DNA of 64,000 bases from Maribacter forsetii DSM 18668. Lineage in GTDB: Bacteria; Bacteroidota; Bacteroidia; Flavobacteriales; Flavobacteriaceae. Position 1 is the stretch's first letter; each line of letters starts with the position of its first letter. This document shows, piece by piece, positions 33,646 through 42,763 of this stretch. The notes under the pieces were generated by a model. The model saw only the letters and a program-made list of their open reading frames with translations. It made no database searches and was not told the origin of the DNA. Where the stretch lies: contig NZ_JQLH01000001.1 in NCBI RefSeq assembly GCF_000744105.1, positions 744,001 to 808,000 on the forward strand. The letters are read 5' to 3'. A program made the translations under genes and the position numbers.

Positions 33646-34662
33646 ATGAAAGTATTAGTAACAGGCGGATTAGGTTTTATCGGTTCTCACACAGTAGTGG
33701 AGCTTCAAAACAAAGGGTTCGAAGTGGTCATTATAGATGACTGCTCTAACTCTGATGAAAATGTACTTGATGGTATTAAAGCTATTACAGGTAAAAAGCC
33801 GCTTTATGAAAAGTTAGATTTAAAAGAAAAACATAAAGTTGAAGACTTTTTTCAACGATACCAAGATGTTGCCGGCGTTATCCATTTTGCTGCCTCTAAA
33901 GCAGTAGGCGAAAGTGTAGAGAAACCATTGTTGTATTATGAAAACAATATTGGTACGTTAGTTTACATATTAAAAGAACTTTGTAAAAAGAATAAGGCTA
34001 GTTTTATTTTTAGCTCTTCTTGTACGGTATATGGTCAGGCAGATAAAATGCCGATTACAGAAGACGCACCGGTTAAGGTTGCAGAATCGCCATACGGTAA
34101 TACCAAGCAAATGGGCGAAGAAATAATAGCAGATACCTGTAAAGTTACTCCAAGTTTAAATGCTATTGCCTTGCGTTATTTTAATCCAATGGGTGCACAC
34201 CCAAGTGGAGAAATAGGGGAGTTGCCAAAAGGAGTGCCTCAGAATTTGGTGCCTTTTATTACGCAAACCGGTATTGGATTAAGGGATCAGTTATCCGTTT
34301 TTGGGGATGATTACCCTACGCCAGATGGTACATGTATAAGAGATTATATTTATGTGGTAGATTTGGCTAAAGCCCATGTTGTTGCATTAGAACGTTTGAT
34401 GAATGGAAAAAACGAATCTAATTTTGAAGTTTTTAATGTAGGTACTGGAACTGGCAGCTCGGTATTAGAGGCTATAAAAAGTTTTGAAAAAGTATCTGGT
34501 AGAAAATTAAATTATAAAATAGTTGACAGAAGACCAGGTGATATTACCACTGCTTATGCAGATACCACTAAAGCAAATAAAGTATTGGGCTGGAAAGCGG
34601 AGTATACTTTGGAAGAGGCCATGAATTATGCATGGATTTGGGAACAGAAAATACGTGACTGA
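33646..34662 (+). CDS. galE: UDP-glucose 4-epimerase
   Basis: This 338-residue extended SDR protein interconverts UDP-glucose and UDP-galactose. Seen are the NAD-binding GGLGFIGSHT at residues 7-16, the HFAAxKAVGES region, the catalytic Ser in SSSCTVYG, and YGNTK with Tyr150 and Lys154. The region RYFNPMGAHPSGEIGE is typical of GalE, and DYPTPDGTCIRDYIYVVDLA is the standard substrate-side motif. The length and motif set favour GalE over other epimerases. It follows the aminotransferase gene and ends in a strong palindromic terminator. Confidence 0.93.
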   Translation: MKVLVTGGLGFIGSHTVVELQNKGFEVVIIDDCSNSDENVLDGIKAITGKKPLYEKLDLKEKHKVEDFFQRYQDVAGVIHFAASKAVGESVEKPLLYYENNIGTLVYILKELCKKNKASFIFSSSCTVYGQADKMPITEDAPVKVAESPYGNTKQMGEEIIADTCKVTPSLNAIALRYFNPMGAHPSGEIGELPKGVPQNLVPFITQTGIGLRDQLSVFGDDYPTPDGTCIRDYIYVVDLAKAHVVALERLMNGKNESNFEVFNVGTGTGSSVLEAIKSFEKVSGRKLNYKIVDRRPGDITTAYADTTKANKVLGWKAEYTLEEAMNYAWIWEQKIRD

Positions 34663-34682
34663 TTTTTTCAGGTGTAACCATA

Positions 34683-34720
34683 TAAATAAGGGGAAATATA
34701 GCTATATTTCCCCTTATTTA
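34683..34720 (+). terminator. Palindromic terminator after galE
   Basis: A perfect 19 + 19 base palindrome (starts taaataagggg), centred at 34701/34702 with no loop base, so a real hairpin must open a few central pairs. The tail is AT-rich. Confidence 0.65.
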
Positions 34721-34738
34721 ATTTAAAGACCACCTCTT

Positions 34739-36010
34739 ATGAAAAAATCATTATTTCTTTTAGTTTTACTGGTATTTACAGGCGCAACTGCACAAGACAT
34801 ATATCTTCAGTGCGGTAAAATTGTAGATGTTGAATCGGGTAAGGTATTGTCTGAGAAAACAATTGTTATTTCGGGTAACAAGATTACAGAAATCAAAAAT
34901 GGTTATATAGTTGGTGGTGATCAAGATCAGGTGGTAGATTTAAAGTTAAAGACCATATTACCAGGTTTTATAGATATGCATGTGCACATTGAAAGCGAAT
35001 CTAGTCCGTCAAGATATTTAGAGGCTTTTACCATGAATGAAGCTGATGTAGCCTTTGAATCCACGGTTTATGCTAAAAGAACATTAATGGCAGGCTTTAC
35101 AACCGTACGTGATTTAGGCGGGTCGGGAGTAAATATTGCCTTAAAAAATGCAATTAATAAAGGTACTGTTGTTGGTCCACGTATTTTTACAGCAGGTAAA
35201 GCACTTGCTACTACAGGTGGTCATGCAGATCCAACTAACGGTAGAAGTAATGAATTAATGGGTGATCCGGGACCAAAAGAAGGTGTAGTCAATTCACCCG
35301 CAGATGGCAGAAAAGCGGTTCGCCAACGTTATAAAGATGGTGCGGATGTCATTAAGATTACTGCTACTGGTGGTGTTTTAAGTGTTGCTAAAAATGGTCA
35401 GAACCCTCAGTTTACTATTGAAGAAATAAAAGCAATTACAGAAACGGCTAAAGATTACGGTATGCTTACAGCAGCGCATGCGCATGGTGATGAAGGTATG
35501 CAAAGAGCCATTTTAGGAGGAATTAAAACTATTGAGCATGGTACATTGATGTCAGAGGAAACAATGGAATTAATGATTAAGCATGATACGTATATGGTGC
35601 CGACCATTTCTGCAGGACAAGAAGCGGCTAGGTTGGCAAAAATACCAAACTACTTACCACCTGTTGTAGCTAAGAAAGCTTTGGAGATTGGTCCTAAATT
35701 GAATGCAACTTTTGCAAAAGCTTATAAAAAGGGGGTGAGTATCGCTTTTGGTACCGATTCTGGAGTGTCGCCTCATGGAGATAATGCTAAAGAATTTATC
35801 TACATGAACAAAGCAGGTATGCCTATCATAGAAGCGTTACGTTCAGCTACAATTACAAATGCAATGCTTTTAGGCGAGAAAGAATTAGGACAAATCAAAG
35901 AAGGTTATTTAGCCGATATCGTTGCAGTAAATGAAAACCCATTAGATAATGTAGAAACATTAACAGATGTTGTTTTTGTTATGAAAGATGGTGTTGTGTA
36001 TAAGCAATGA
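34739..36010 (+). CDS. Exported amidohydrolase (imidazolonepropionase-like)
   Basis: This 423-residue metal-dependent amidohydrolase has a signal peptide (residues 1-19, TGATAQ). The active-site residues of the superfamily are present: DMHVH with H81 and H83, the Lys in ADVIKITATGG, HAHGDEG, KTIEHGT and FGTDSGVSPHG. The C-terminal strand ADIVAVNENPLDN is typical of the Xaa-Pro dipeptidase/imidazolonepropionase-like group. Because it is exported it most likely cleaves dipeptides or related amides in the periplasm. The specific substrate is unknown. Confidence 0.85.
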   Translation: MKKSLFLLVLLVFTGATAQDIYLQCGKIVDVESGKVLSEKTIVISGNKITEIKNGYIVGGDQDQVVDLKLKTILPGFIDMHVHIESESSPSRYLEAFTMNEADVAFESTVYAKRTLMAGFTTVRDLGGSGVNIALKNAINKGTVVGPRIFTAGKALATTGGHADPTNGRSNELMGDPGPKEGVVNSPADGRKAVRQRYKDGADVIKITATGGVLSVAKNGQNPQFTIEEIKAITETAKDYGMLTAAHAHGDEGMQRAILGGIKTIEHGTLMSEETMELMIKHDTYMVPTISAGQEAARLAKIPNYLPPVVAKKALEIGPKLNATFAKAYKKGVSIAFGTDSGVSPHGDNAKEFIYMNKAGMPIIEALRSATITNAMLLGEKELGQIKEGYLADIVAVNENPLDNVETLTDVVFVMKDGVVYKQ

Positions 36011-36056
36011 TTTTGGATTATTTTCTATTTCATGAAGTAAGGTATATAGGTGCGAA

Positions 36057-36410
36057 ATGAAGTTAAATGTTGATAATAGCGAGCAATTAATGCAGGTTGC
36101 TATTGGTGATTCTCTTTTTGATAAATTGAAGCATCAGGTGGAGAAGGATTTTGTTCTTGCCAATATACCTCTGCAAATTCCTGAAAAATTAGGTCATGCT
36201 GAGTTTATAGCGCTTATTCGTGAGAAGGTGTATTACCTAATGATGGAGCATTTTGCTGAATATTTAAACTTAATGTACATCATAGACATTCCGGAAAGTG
36301 CATTTCAGAATATAGAAATTACCGATACTGTAGATGTAGCAGATCAGGTCACATTATTGATTTTAAAGCGGGAGTATAAAAAGGTGTGGTATCGTAATCG
36401 ATATCAATAA
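36057..36410 (+). CDS. Conserved small protein of unknown function
   Basis: A 117-residue protein, soluble by composition, without signal peptide, Cys or membrane helix. The N-terminal half is helical-looking (EQLMQVAIGDSLFDKLKHQ), and the C-terminal end is basic (LKREYKKVWYRNRYQ). The start ATG is at 36057, 46 bases after the amidohydrolase stop. I do not recognise the family. The composition and normal codon use suggest a true gene rather than a shadow. Confidence 0.65.
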   Translation: MKLNVDNSEQLMQVAIGDSLFDKLKHQVEKDFVLANIPLQIPEKLGHAEFIALIREKVYYLMMEHFAEYLNLMYIIDIPESAFQNIEITDTVDVADQVTLLILKREYKKVWYRNRYQ

Positions 36411-36417
36411 AGATATT

Positions 36418-37521
36418 TCACACCTTTATATAAATTCCTTTCTTGTCCATAATATAACCAACTAGCCAGCAGGTAAACATTATCCATAAAGCAAATAATA
36501 GCGAACCAAAATAATCGCCAGCTGTGGCAATGAAAATGTTATCTGCTATCCAGTTATAAGCATTTGTGCCATTCATGGATATTACTGCCAAGCTGATAAT
36601 GAACAGTTCGGATAATAGGTAAATGAATAGTGTATTTCTGCCAAATACTTCAAAGAAATACGTCCATTTGCCAGGTTTGGACATATCCAGTAGATATATT
36701 AAAACGGCTATAATAAATATGTCTATTCCGCTAGTAAGTAATACAAAAGAGCTGGACCAAAGCTTTTTATTGAACGGGAATATTAAATCCCATGCAAATC
36801 CTGCTACAACAAGAAGACCTGCAACCATTATAAGTTTTGCAATGGTTTCAAAATTCTGACCGCTTTTTTGAATGAATTTTCCGGTAAAATATCCTGCAAT
36901 AACATTTACTATAGCAGGTAAGGTGCTTAATAATCCCTCGGGGTCAAAAGCTACGCCACCATTACCATGATACATATGGTCTGCGCCAATTAAGAATTTG
37001 TCAAGTTTTAAAACGGCATTGCCCATTAAAGAGAGGTCTCCAAAAACTAACAATATAATTTGATAACCTATCAATGCTAGGGCACTGAAAATCAATACAG
37101 ATTTTGTTTTAAAATAATGGAGTAGGATAGAAGCGAATAAATAGCATAGTGCAATTCGTTGTAATACTCCAAATATTCTGGTCTCTGCAATCGGTTTTAA
37201 ACCACCATCTTCAAAAAATGGAAACCAATACATAAGAAACCCTAATAAAAATATTATAGAAAAGCGTTTTAGAACCTTTTTGAAAAATGTATTACTTCCT
37301 TCGTCTTCGTATTTTTTCATACTAAAACTCATCGCATTACCTACCACGAACAAAAATGTAGGAAAGACAAGATCGGTAAGTGTAAATCCGTTCCAAACGG
37401 CGTGTTTCAAAATTCCAAAACTCGTGTCACCATTTCCGGGGGAGTTCACTATAATCATGAGCGCAACATCCATACCCCTAAAAACATCCAATGAAAGATA
37501 TCGGTTCTTTAATTTATTCAT
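36418..37521 (-). CDS. DUF5009 / heparan-alpha-glucosaminide N-acetyltransferase-like membrane protein
   Basis: This 367-residue protein has about ten membrane helices. It starts with the diagnostic SLDVFRGMDVALMIIVNSPG, followed by VWNGFTLTDLVFPTFLFVVG, both hallmarks of the DUF5009/HGSNAT-like acyltransferase group. Members are proposed to transfer acetyl groups across membranes onto sugars such as glucosamine (NagX-like), for use after import. No sugar-specific residue can be read here. The gene lies alone, convergent with the small unknown gene (8 bases between) and followed upstream by an outer-membrane barrel gene on the same strand (38 bases between). Confidence 0.8.
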   Translation of the reverse strand: MNKLKNRYLSLDVFRGMDVALMIIVNSPGNGDTSFGILKHAVWNGFTLTDLVFPTFLFVVGNAMSFSMKKYEDEGSNTFFKKVLKRFSIIFLLGFLMYWFPFFEDGGLKPIAETRIFGVLQRIALCYLFASILLHYFKTKSVLIFSALALIGYQIILLVFGDLSLMGNAVLKLDKFLIGADHMYHGNGGVAFDPEGLLSTLPAIVNVIAGYFTGKFIQKSGQNFETIAKLIMVAGLLVVAGFAWDLIFPFNKKLWSSSFVLLTSGIDIFIIAVLIYLLDMSKPGKWTYFFEVFGRNTLFIYLLSELFIISLAVISMNGTNAYNWIADNIFIATAGDYFGSLLFALWIMFTCWLVGYIMDKKGIYIKV

Positions 37522-37557
37522 GTTGGTTGGTTTGGTCTTATGAAAGATAACAATTTA

Positions 37558-38073
37558 TTAAAAATAAACACGTACAAATGGCATTAGTGCATTACCGTAA
37601 ATGCTTTTATTGTCGTCATATAATAGATCATAGCGTATACCAAATGTTACATTTCTGCTGCTGTATCCTGCGCCAATAAAAAATGCCGGTAGCCAATAGT
37701 TGTCTTCTATATCTATGATTGATGTAGCTATAGTTCTATTTATACGTAATTGTTCAAATTCTGCGGAAAGCTGTATTTGCGGAATTGGGTTATAAAGTGA
37801 GAGAACACTACCGCCGTAAGCCAATAATTTATCATTGTCAAACTTGGCGTAATTAAAACTTAAGCTGGCTCCAGATGCAAATTGATCGTTAAATTGGTAA
37901 ATAGCACTTGGCGCAATAGATCCATTAAATCCATTATTTGTGAATCCTAAGCCAATACTTCCACCAAATCTTACGTTATTCCAGAAATCAGCACTGGTTT
38001 TTGAAGATTGAGCAAGAGAGAAAGTGATATTTAATGTTGCTAGCCCTATAAAAATTAATTTTTTTAAGTTCAT
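37558..38073 (-). CDS. Small outer-membrane beta-barrel protein
   Basis: From the ATG at 38073 this is a 171-residue protein with a signal peptide (MNLKKLIFIGLATLNITFSLAQ). The mature part has alternating beta strands (SIGLGFTNNGFNGSI, QFASGASLSFNYAKF, VTFGIRYDLLY) ending in Phe, as in eight-stranded barrels. The frame extends to an upstream ATG at 38121, but this would precede the signal peptide by 16 residues. Flavobacterial homologues are often mislabelled alpha-ketoglutarate decarboxylase because they stand beside sucA; nothing here is a decarboxylase. It is divergent from sucA. Confidence 0.75.
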   Translation of the reverse strand: MNLKKLIFIGLATLNITFSLAQSSKTSADFWNNVRFGGSIGLGFTNNGFNGSIAPSAIYQFNDQFASGASLSFNYAKFDNDKLLAYGGSVLSLYNPIPQIQLSAEFEQLRINRTIATSIIDIEDNYWLPAFFIGAGYSSRNVTFGIRYDLLYDDNKSIYGNALMPFVRVYF

Positions 38074-38147
38074 ATGATGATTTTGTTTTAAAGTTTCGTT
38101 TTTTTCAATAATACATGCCATTCTATCGTTAGATATTGTAAATGTTG

Positions 38148-38155
38148 TATTTTTG
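38148..38155 (+). promoter_or_regulatory. -7 box before sucA
   Basis: TATTTTTG fits TAnnTTTG and lies 35 bases before the sucA ATG. No TTG at the ideal -33 distance. Confidence 0.4.
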
Positions 38156-38190
38156 TTAGAAATTTATTCTAAAGATACAGAAAGTAATTC

Positions 38191-40986
38191 ATGGATAAAT
38201 ATTCCTTTTTAAATACCGTTCATACCTCTTTTTTTTCAGAGTTATACGATAAGTACTTAGTAAATCCAGATAGTGTAGAGCCAAGTTGGAGAGCCTTTTT
38301 TCAAGGATTCGATTTTGGAATGGAGAGCTCTTTAGATGAGCTGGAAATCGATGAAAATCGCACTACAGTTGTAGTAAATGGCCATTCTAGTGAAATGCCG
38401 GAATCTCTCCAGAAAGAGTTTCAGGTAATTCGATTAATAGATGGTTATAGAAGCAGAGGTCATCTGTTTACTAAAACAAATCCCGTACGTGAGCGAAGAC
38501 ATTACGAACCAACTTTAGATATTGAAAACTTCGGATTAGCTTCGTCTGATCTCGATACTATTTTTAATGCAGGTGACGTAATTGGTATAGGTCCAAATTC
38601 TTTAAAAGAGATTGTTAGACATTTACAAAGTATCTATTGCGATGCTATTGGTGTAGAGTATATGTATATACGAAAGCCAGAGCGCGTTAAATGGATTCAA
38701 GATTGGATAAATGTAAATGACAATCATCCGAATTTTGAGCCAGATCGTAAAAAGCATATTCTTAAGAAGCTTAATCATGCTATTTCTTTCGAAACTTTTT
38801 TGCATACTAAATATGTAGGGCAAAAAAGATTTTCTTTAGAAGGAAATGAATCATTGATCCCTGCCTTAGATGTAATTGTAGAACGCGCCGCTGAAATGGG
38901 TGTGAAGCAATTTGTTATGGGTATGGCACACCGTGGTAGATTAAATGTACTTACCAATATATTTGGCAAATCTGCTAAAGATATCTTTAGTGAGTTTGAC
39001 GGTAAAGATTACGAACAAGAGATTTTTGATGGAGACGTTAAGTATCACTTAGGTTGGACGTCTGACAGAAAATCTGATAACGGAAATAAAATTAAGATGA
39101 GTATTGCTCCTAATCCATCTCACTTAGAGACGGTAGGTGCGGTTGTTGAAGGTATTGCAAGAGCAAAACAAGATGCTGATTATCAAGATGATATTTCTAA
39201 GGTTTTGCCTATTGTAGTTCATGGTGATGCTGCAATAGCAGGTCAAGGTTTGGTCTATGAAGTAGTTCAAATGGCTGGTCTTGATGGATATAAGACTGGT
39301 GGTACCATACATATAGTTGTAAACAACCAAATTGGGTTTACTACTAATTACCTAGATGCTAGAACATCTACTTATTGTACAGATGTTGCTAAGGTGACAT
39401 TGAGTCCGGTATTACATGTTAATGCAGATGATGCAGAGGCGGTTGTACACGCATCTCTTTTTGCATTAGAATATAGAATGCGCTTTAAAGGTGATGTATT
39501 TATAGATTTGTTAGGATATAGAAAATACGGGCATAATGAAGGTGATGAGCCAAGATTTACACAGCCTAAATTGTATAAAGCAATATCTAAACATAAGAAT
39601 CCAAGAGATATCTATGCGGAAAGACTGATTCAAGAAGGTGTTATTGATGGCACTTATGTAAAGCAATTAGAAAAGCAGTATAAAGATTCTCTAGAAGAAA
39701 AATTAGAAGATTCACGTAAAGAAGATAAAACTGTAATTACACCGTTCATGGCAGATGAATGGAAAGGTTTTGAAAATGTGCGTGAGTGGGAAATGATGGA
39801 TGCGGTGAATACTAAATTCACTAAAACCAAATTGAATAAAATTGCCAAAGTAATTACGGCTTTACCAGAGGGTAAGAAGTTTTTACGCAAAGTGGAGAAA
39901 TTGGTTAAAGATAGATACAACATGTATTTTGAAGCCGATAATCTTGACTGGGCAATGGGAGAACTTTTAGCATACGGTTCTTTATTAGAAGAAGGTTATG
40001 CGGTTCGTATGTCTGGACAAGATGTAGAACGTGGTACCTTTTCTCACCGTCATGCGGTAATGAAAGTTGAAGAGAGTGAAGAAGAGGTTATTTTATTAAA
40101 TCACCTTTCTGAAAAGCAAGCTAAATTTCAAATATACAATTCACTATTGTCAGAATATGGTGTGGTAGGCTTTGACTATGGTTACGCTATGGCCAGTCCT
40201 AATACATTAACTATTTGGGAAGCACAATTTGGAGATTTCAGTAATGGAGCCCAAATTATGATTGACCAGTATATTTCTGCGGCAGAAGATAAGTGGAAGC
40301 TTCAAAACGGTTTGGTAATGTTATTGCCACACGGTTATGAGGGGCAAGGTGCTGAGCACTCTTCTGCTAGAATGGAGCGTTACTTACAATTGTGTGCTAA
40401 GGATAATATGTATATAGCAGATGTGACTACACCAGCGCAGATGTTCCATATTCTTCGTAGGCAAATGAAGTCTAATTTTAGAAAGCCATTGATCATATTT
40501 ACTCCTAAGAGTTTGTTGAGACATCCAAGGGCGGTATCTAAAATTGCTGACTTAACCGGTGGTGGTTTCCAAGAAGTAATAGATGATGAAACTGCAGATG
40601 CTAAAAAAGTAAAAAGTTTAGTATTCTGTACAGGTAAGTTCTATTATGATTTGCTTGCTGCTAAAGAAGAGAACAATAGAGATGATGTTGCTTTGGTAAG
40701 GGTAGAACAGTTGTTTCCTATACCGGAAAAACAAATGAAAGCGGCTATTGCAAAGTATAAAAATGCAGATGACGTGGTGTGGGCTCAAGAAGAACCTAGA
40801 AATATGGGTGCATGGAGCCATTTATTAACGCATTTTGACGAGGCTCGAAATTTCAGAGTAGTGTCTAGACGTTTTTATGCGGCACCTGCAGCAGGTAGTT
40901 CTGTACGTTCAAAAGCACGTCACCAACAAGTTGTAGATTACGTCTTTGATAAGACAAAGGACAATATGTCCAAACCTAAAAAATAA
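38191..40986 (+). CDS. sucA: 2-oxoglutarate dehydrogenase E1 component
   Basis: This 931-residue thiamine-diphosphate enzyme decarboxylates 2-oxoglutarate in the TCA cycle and transfers the succinyl group to the E2 lipoyl arm. Seen are the N-terminal E1o-type start (FSELYDKYLVNPDSVEPSWR), the HRGRLNVL segment, the ThDP site GDAAIAGQGLVYE with NNQIGFTT, and the C-terminal transketolase-like half with FSHRHAV and PHGYEGQGAEHSSAR. The length is normal. The E2 gene follows 25 bases later, so both are one operon. Confidence 0.97.
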   Translation: MDKYSFLNTVHTSFFSELYDKYLVNPDSVEPSWRAFFQGFDFGMESSLDELEIDENRTTVVVNGHSSEMPESLQKEFQVIRLIDGYRSRGHLFTKTNPVRERRHYEPTLDIENFGLASSDLDTIFNAGDVIGIGPNSLKEIVRHLQSIYCDAIGVEYMYIRKPERVKWIQDWINVNDNHPNFEPDRKKHILKKLNHAISFETFLHTKYVGQKRFSLEGNESLIPALDVIVERAAEMGVKQFVMGMAHRGRLNVLTNIFGKSAKDIFSEFDGKDYEQEIFDGDVKYHLGWTSDRKSDNGNKIKMSIAPNPSHLETVGAVVEGIARAKQDADYQDDISKVLPIVVHGDAAIAGQGLVYEVVQMAGLDGYKTGGTIHIVVNNQIGFTTNYLDARTSTYCTDVAKVTLSPVLHVNADDAEAVVHASLFALEYRMRFKGDVFIDLLGYRKYGHNEGDEPRFTQPKLYKAISKHKNPRDIYAERLIQEGVIDGTYVKQLEKQYKDSLEEKLEDSRKEDKTVITPFMADEWKGFENVREWEMMDAVNTKFTKTKLNKIAKVITALPEGKKFLRKVEKLVKDRYNMYFEADNLDWAMGELLAYGSLLEEGYAVRMSGQDVERGTFSHRHAVMKVEESEEEVILLNHLSEKQAKFQIYNSLLSEYGVVGFDYGYAMASPNTLTIWEAQFGDFSNGAQIMIDQYISAAEDKWKLQNGLVMLLPHGYEGQGAEHSSARMERYLQLCAKDNMYIADVTTPAQMFHILRRQMKSNFRKPLIIFTPKSLLRHPRAVSKIADLTGGGFQEVIDDETADAKKVKSLVFCTGKFYYDLLAAKEENNRDDVALVRVEQLFPIPEKQMKAAIAKYKNADDVVWAQEEPRNMGAWSHLLTHFDEARNFRVVSRRFYAAPAAGSSVRSKARHQQVVDYVFDKTKDNMSKPKK

Positions 40987-41011
40987 TATAACATATCAAA
41001 TTATAGAAAGA

Positions 41012-42232
41012 ATGATTCTAGAAATGAAAGTCCCTTCGCCGGGAGAGTCTATCACAGAGGTAGAGATAGCGGAATGGTTAGTTGAAGATGGGGATTATGT
41101 AGAAAAAGATCAAGCAATTGCAGAGGTAGATTCAGATAAGGCTACTTTAGAATTACCTGCAGAAGTAAGTGGTATAATTACATTGAAAGCAGAAGAAGGT
41201 GATGCTGTTGCCGTAGGTGCTGTCGTGTGTTTAATAGATACAAGTGCAGAGAAACCAGAAGGTGCTTCAGGTGCACCTAGTGCACCGAAGGAAGAGAAAA
41301 AAGAAGCACCAAAAACTGAAAAAGCTCCTCAGCCAGCTAAAGCTAAGGAAACTTATGCTTCGGGTGTACCTTCACCGTCCGCAAAGAAAATACTTGACGA
41401 AAAAGGTGTGGATAGTACATCTGTTTCCGGTTCTGGTCGTGATCGAAGAATTACTAAAGAGGATGCTGTAAATGCAGTTCCTTCAATGGGTACACCTACA
41501 GGTGGTAGCCGTGGTGAGACGCGATCTAAACTTTCTATGTTAAGAAGAAAAGTTGCCGAGAGATTGGTTTCTGCAAAGAACGAAACAGCTATGCTAACCA
41601 CTTTCAACGAAGTGGATATGAGTGCTATTTTTGAACTTAGAAAAAAGTACAAAGAAGATTTTAAAAGTAAACATGGTGTGGGATTAGGATTTATGTCCTT
41701 CTTCACAAAAGCTGTGGTTAGAGCTTTGGAAATGTATCCTGCCGTTAATTCTATGATAGATGGTAAAGAAATGGTTTCTTATGATTTCTGTGATATTAGT
41801 ATAGCGGTGTCTGGACCAAAAGGATTAATGGTTCCTGTAATAAGAAATGCTGAAAACTTAACATTTAGAGGTGTTGAGGCAGAAGTAAAAAGGTTAGCAT
41901 TAAGAGCACGTGATGGAGCAATTACTGTTGATGAAATGACGGGTGGTACATTTACTATTACTAATGGTGGTGTATTCGGTTCTATGTTGTCTACGCCAAT
42001 TATCAACCCGCCACAAAGTGCTATTTTAGGTATGCATAATATTGTAGAGAGACCAATCGCTAGAGATGGGGCTATTGCAATTGCACCTATAATGTATGTT
42101 GCGGTTTCTTATGACCACAGAATTATTGATGGTAAAGAATCTGTAGGTTTCTTAGTTGCAATTAAAGAAGCTTTAGAAAATCCAGAAGAATTATTGATGG
42201 ATAATAATGTAAAGAAAGCTTTAGAAATGTAA
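41012..42232 (+). CDS. sucB: 2-oxoglutarate dehydrogenase E2, dihydrolipoyl succinyltransferase
   Basis: This 406-residue protein starts at ATG 41012, just after agaaag; upstream in-frame codons back to 40946 would overlap sucA and lack family similarity. Domains in order are a lipoyl domain with the lipoylated Lys in DSDKATLE (Lys43), a Pro/Lys/Ala-rich linker (about 80-120), a peripheral-subunit-binding domain (SPSAKKILDEKGVD), a second linker, and the succinyltransferase core, ending with DHRIIDGKE that carries the catalytic His. The core is complete. The gene lies 25 bases after sucA and ends in a terminator. Confidence 0.95.
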   Translation: MILEMKVPSPGESITEVEIAEWLVEDGDYVEKDQAIAEVDSDKATLELPAEVSGIITLKAEEGDAVAVGAVVCLIDTSAEKPEGASGAPSAPKEEKKEAPKTEKAPQPAKAKETYASGVPSPSAKKILDEKGVDSTSVSGSGRDRRITKEDAVNAVPSMGTPTGGSRGETRSKLSMLRRKVAERLVSAKNETAMLTTFNEVDMSAIFELRKKYKEDFKSKHGVGLGFMSFFTKAVVRALEMYPAVNSMIDGKEMVSYDFCDISIAVSGPKGLMVPVIRNAENLTFRGVEAEVKRLALRARDGAITVDEMTGGTFTITNGGVFGSMLSTPIINPPQSAILGMHNIVERPIARDGAIAIAPIMYVAVSYDHRIIDGKESVGFLVAIKEALENPEELLMDNNVKKALEM

Positions 42233-42255
42233 ATATTCTAAAGCTAGTAAGATAT

Positions 42256-42290
42256 AGAAAAAGCGTTGAGGTAAACTCAGCGCTTTTTCT
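42256..42290. terminator. Terminator between sucB and the aspartic protease gene
   Basis: AGAAAAAGCG with CGCTTTTTCT and an inner TTGAG/CTCAG stem, then a T-rich tail on the plus strand. Its right arm overlaps the last codons of the convergent protease gene. Confidence 0.75.
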
Positions 42291-42726
42291 TTTTTAGATA
42301 AATACACTTTTTGTTGTAATCTATAATTGCTTTCGATTTTTTTAAGATATCAGCTCCAATAATTCCATCAACAGGTTCTGCATTGTGGGCAGTCAGTGCT
42401 TCGTTCACGTGTTTAAGGTCGAAAAGTACGATCTCTAGTTTTTTATACTTCCAAGAATTGATGTCAATTGTATTCTCTTTAGAGACTAAGGTTTCCATAT
42501 TAGTGGCACCTGCCCCTGCAGCTTTAATTATAGATTCTTCAGAAATCAATTTAAAATGTTCAATACGATTCATTCCAATACAGGTGTTGGATGCTCCGGT
42601 ATCTAAAATAAACCGTCCTTCAACAGCGTTTATTTCTGCATTAATTTCAAAATGATCTGTAGCGGTCAAAACTAAGGGTATGCGTACGTAATTTTTATCC
42701 TTCAAAAAGTTTTTGAGGGTAGTCAT
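42277..42726 (-). CDS. Retropepsin-like clan AA aspartic protease
   Basis: This 149-residue protein has a single active-site motif LDTGASN (Asp42-Thr-Gly) followed by an ILDTG-type flap region and a conserved DGIIGADIL near the C-terminus, so it should act as a dimer, as retropepsins do. There is no signal peptide, so it is likely cytoplasmic. Short retropepsin-like proteases of this type occur in many bacteria, and their substrates are mostly unknown. The promoter overlaps that of the divergent tatD gene. Confidence 0.8.
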   Translation of the reverse strand: MTTLKNFLKDKNYVRIPLVLTATDHFEINAEINAVEGRFILDTGASNTCIGMNRIEHFKLISEESIIKAAGAGATNMETLVSKENTIDINSWKYKKLEIVLFDLKHVNEALTAHNAEPVDGIIGADILKKSKAIIDYNKKCIYLKKKKR

Positions 42727-42739
42727 AATTCATTTTTTT

Positions 42740-42759
42740 CAAAGATAAGCCTATTTTTG
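42740..42759. promoter_or_regulatory. Overlapping divergent -7 boxes
   Basis: TATCTTTG on the minus strand (42740-42747) and TATTTTTG on the plus strand (42752-42759) both fit TAnnTTTG, and only four bases separate them. They would drive the protease and the TatD gene from 14 and 5 bases before their ATGs. Confidence 0.5.
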
Positions 42760-42763
42760 CGGC

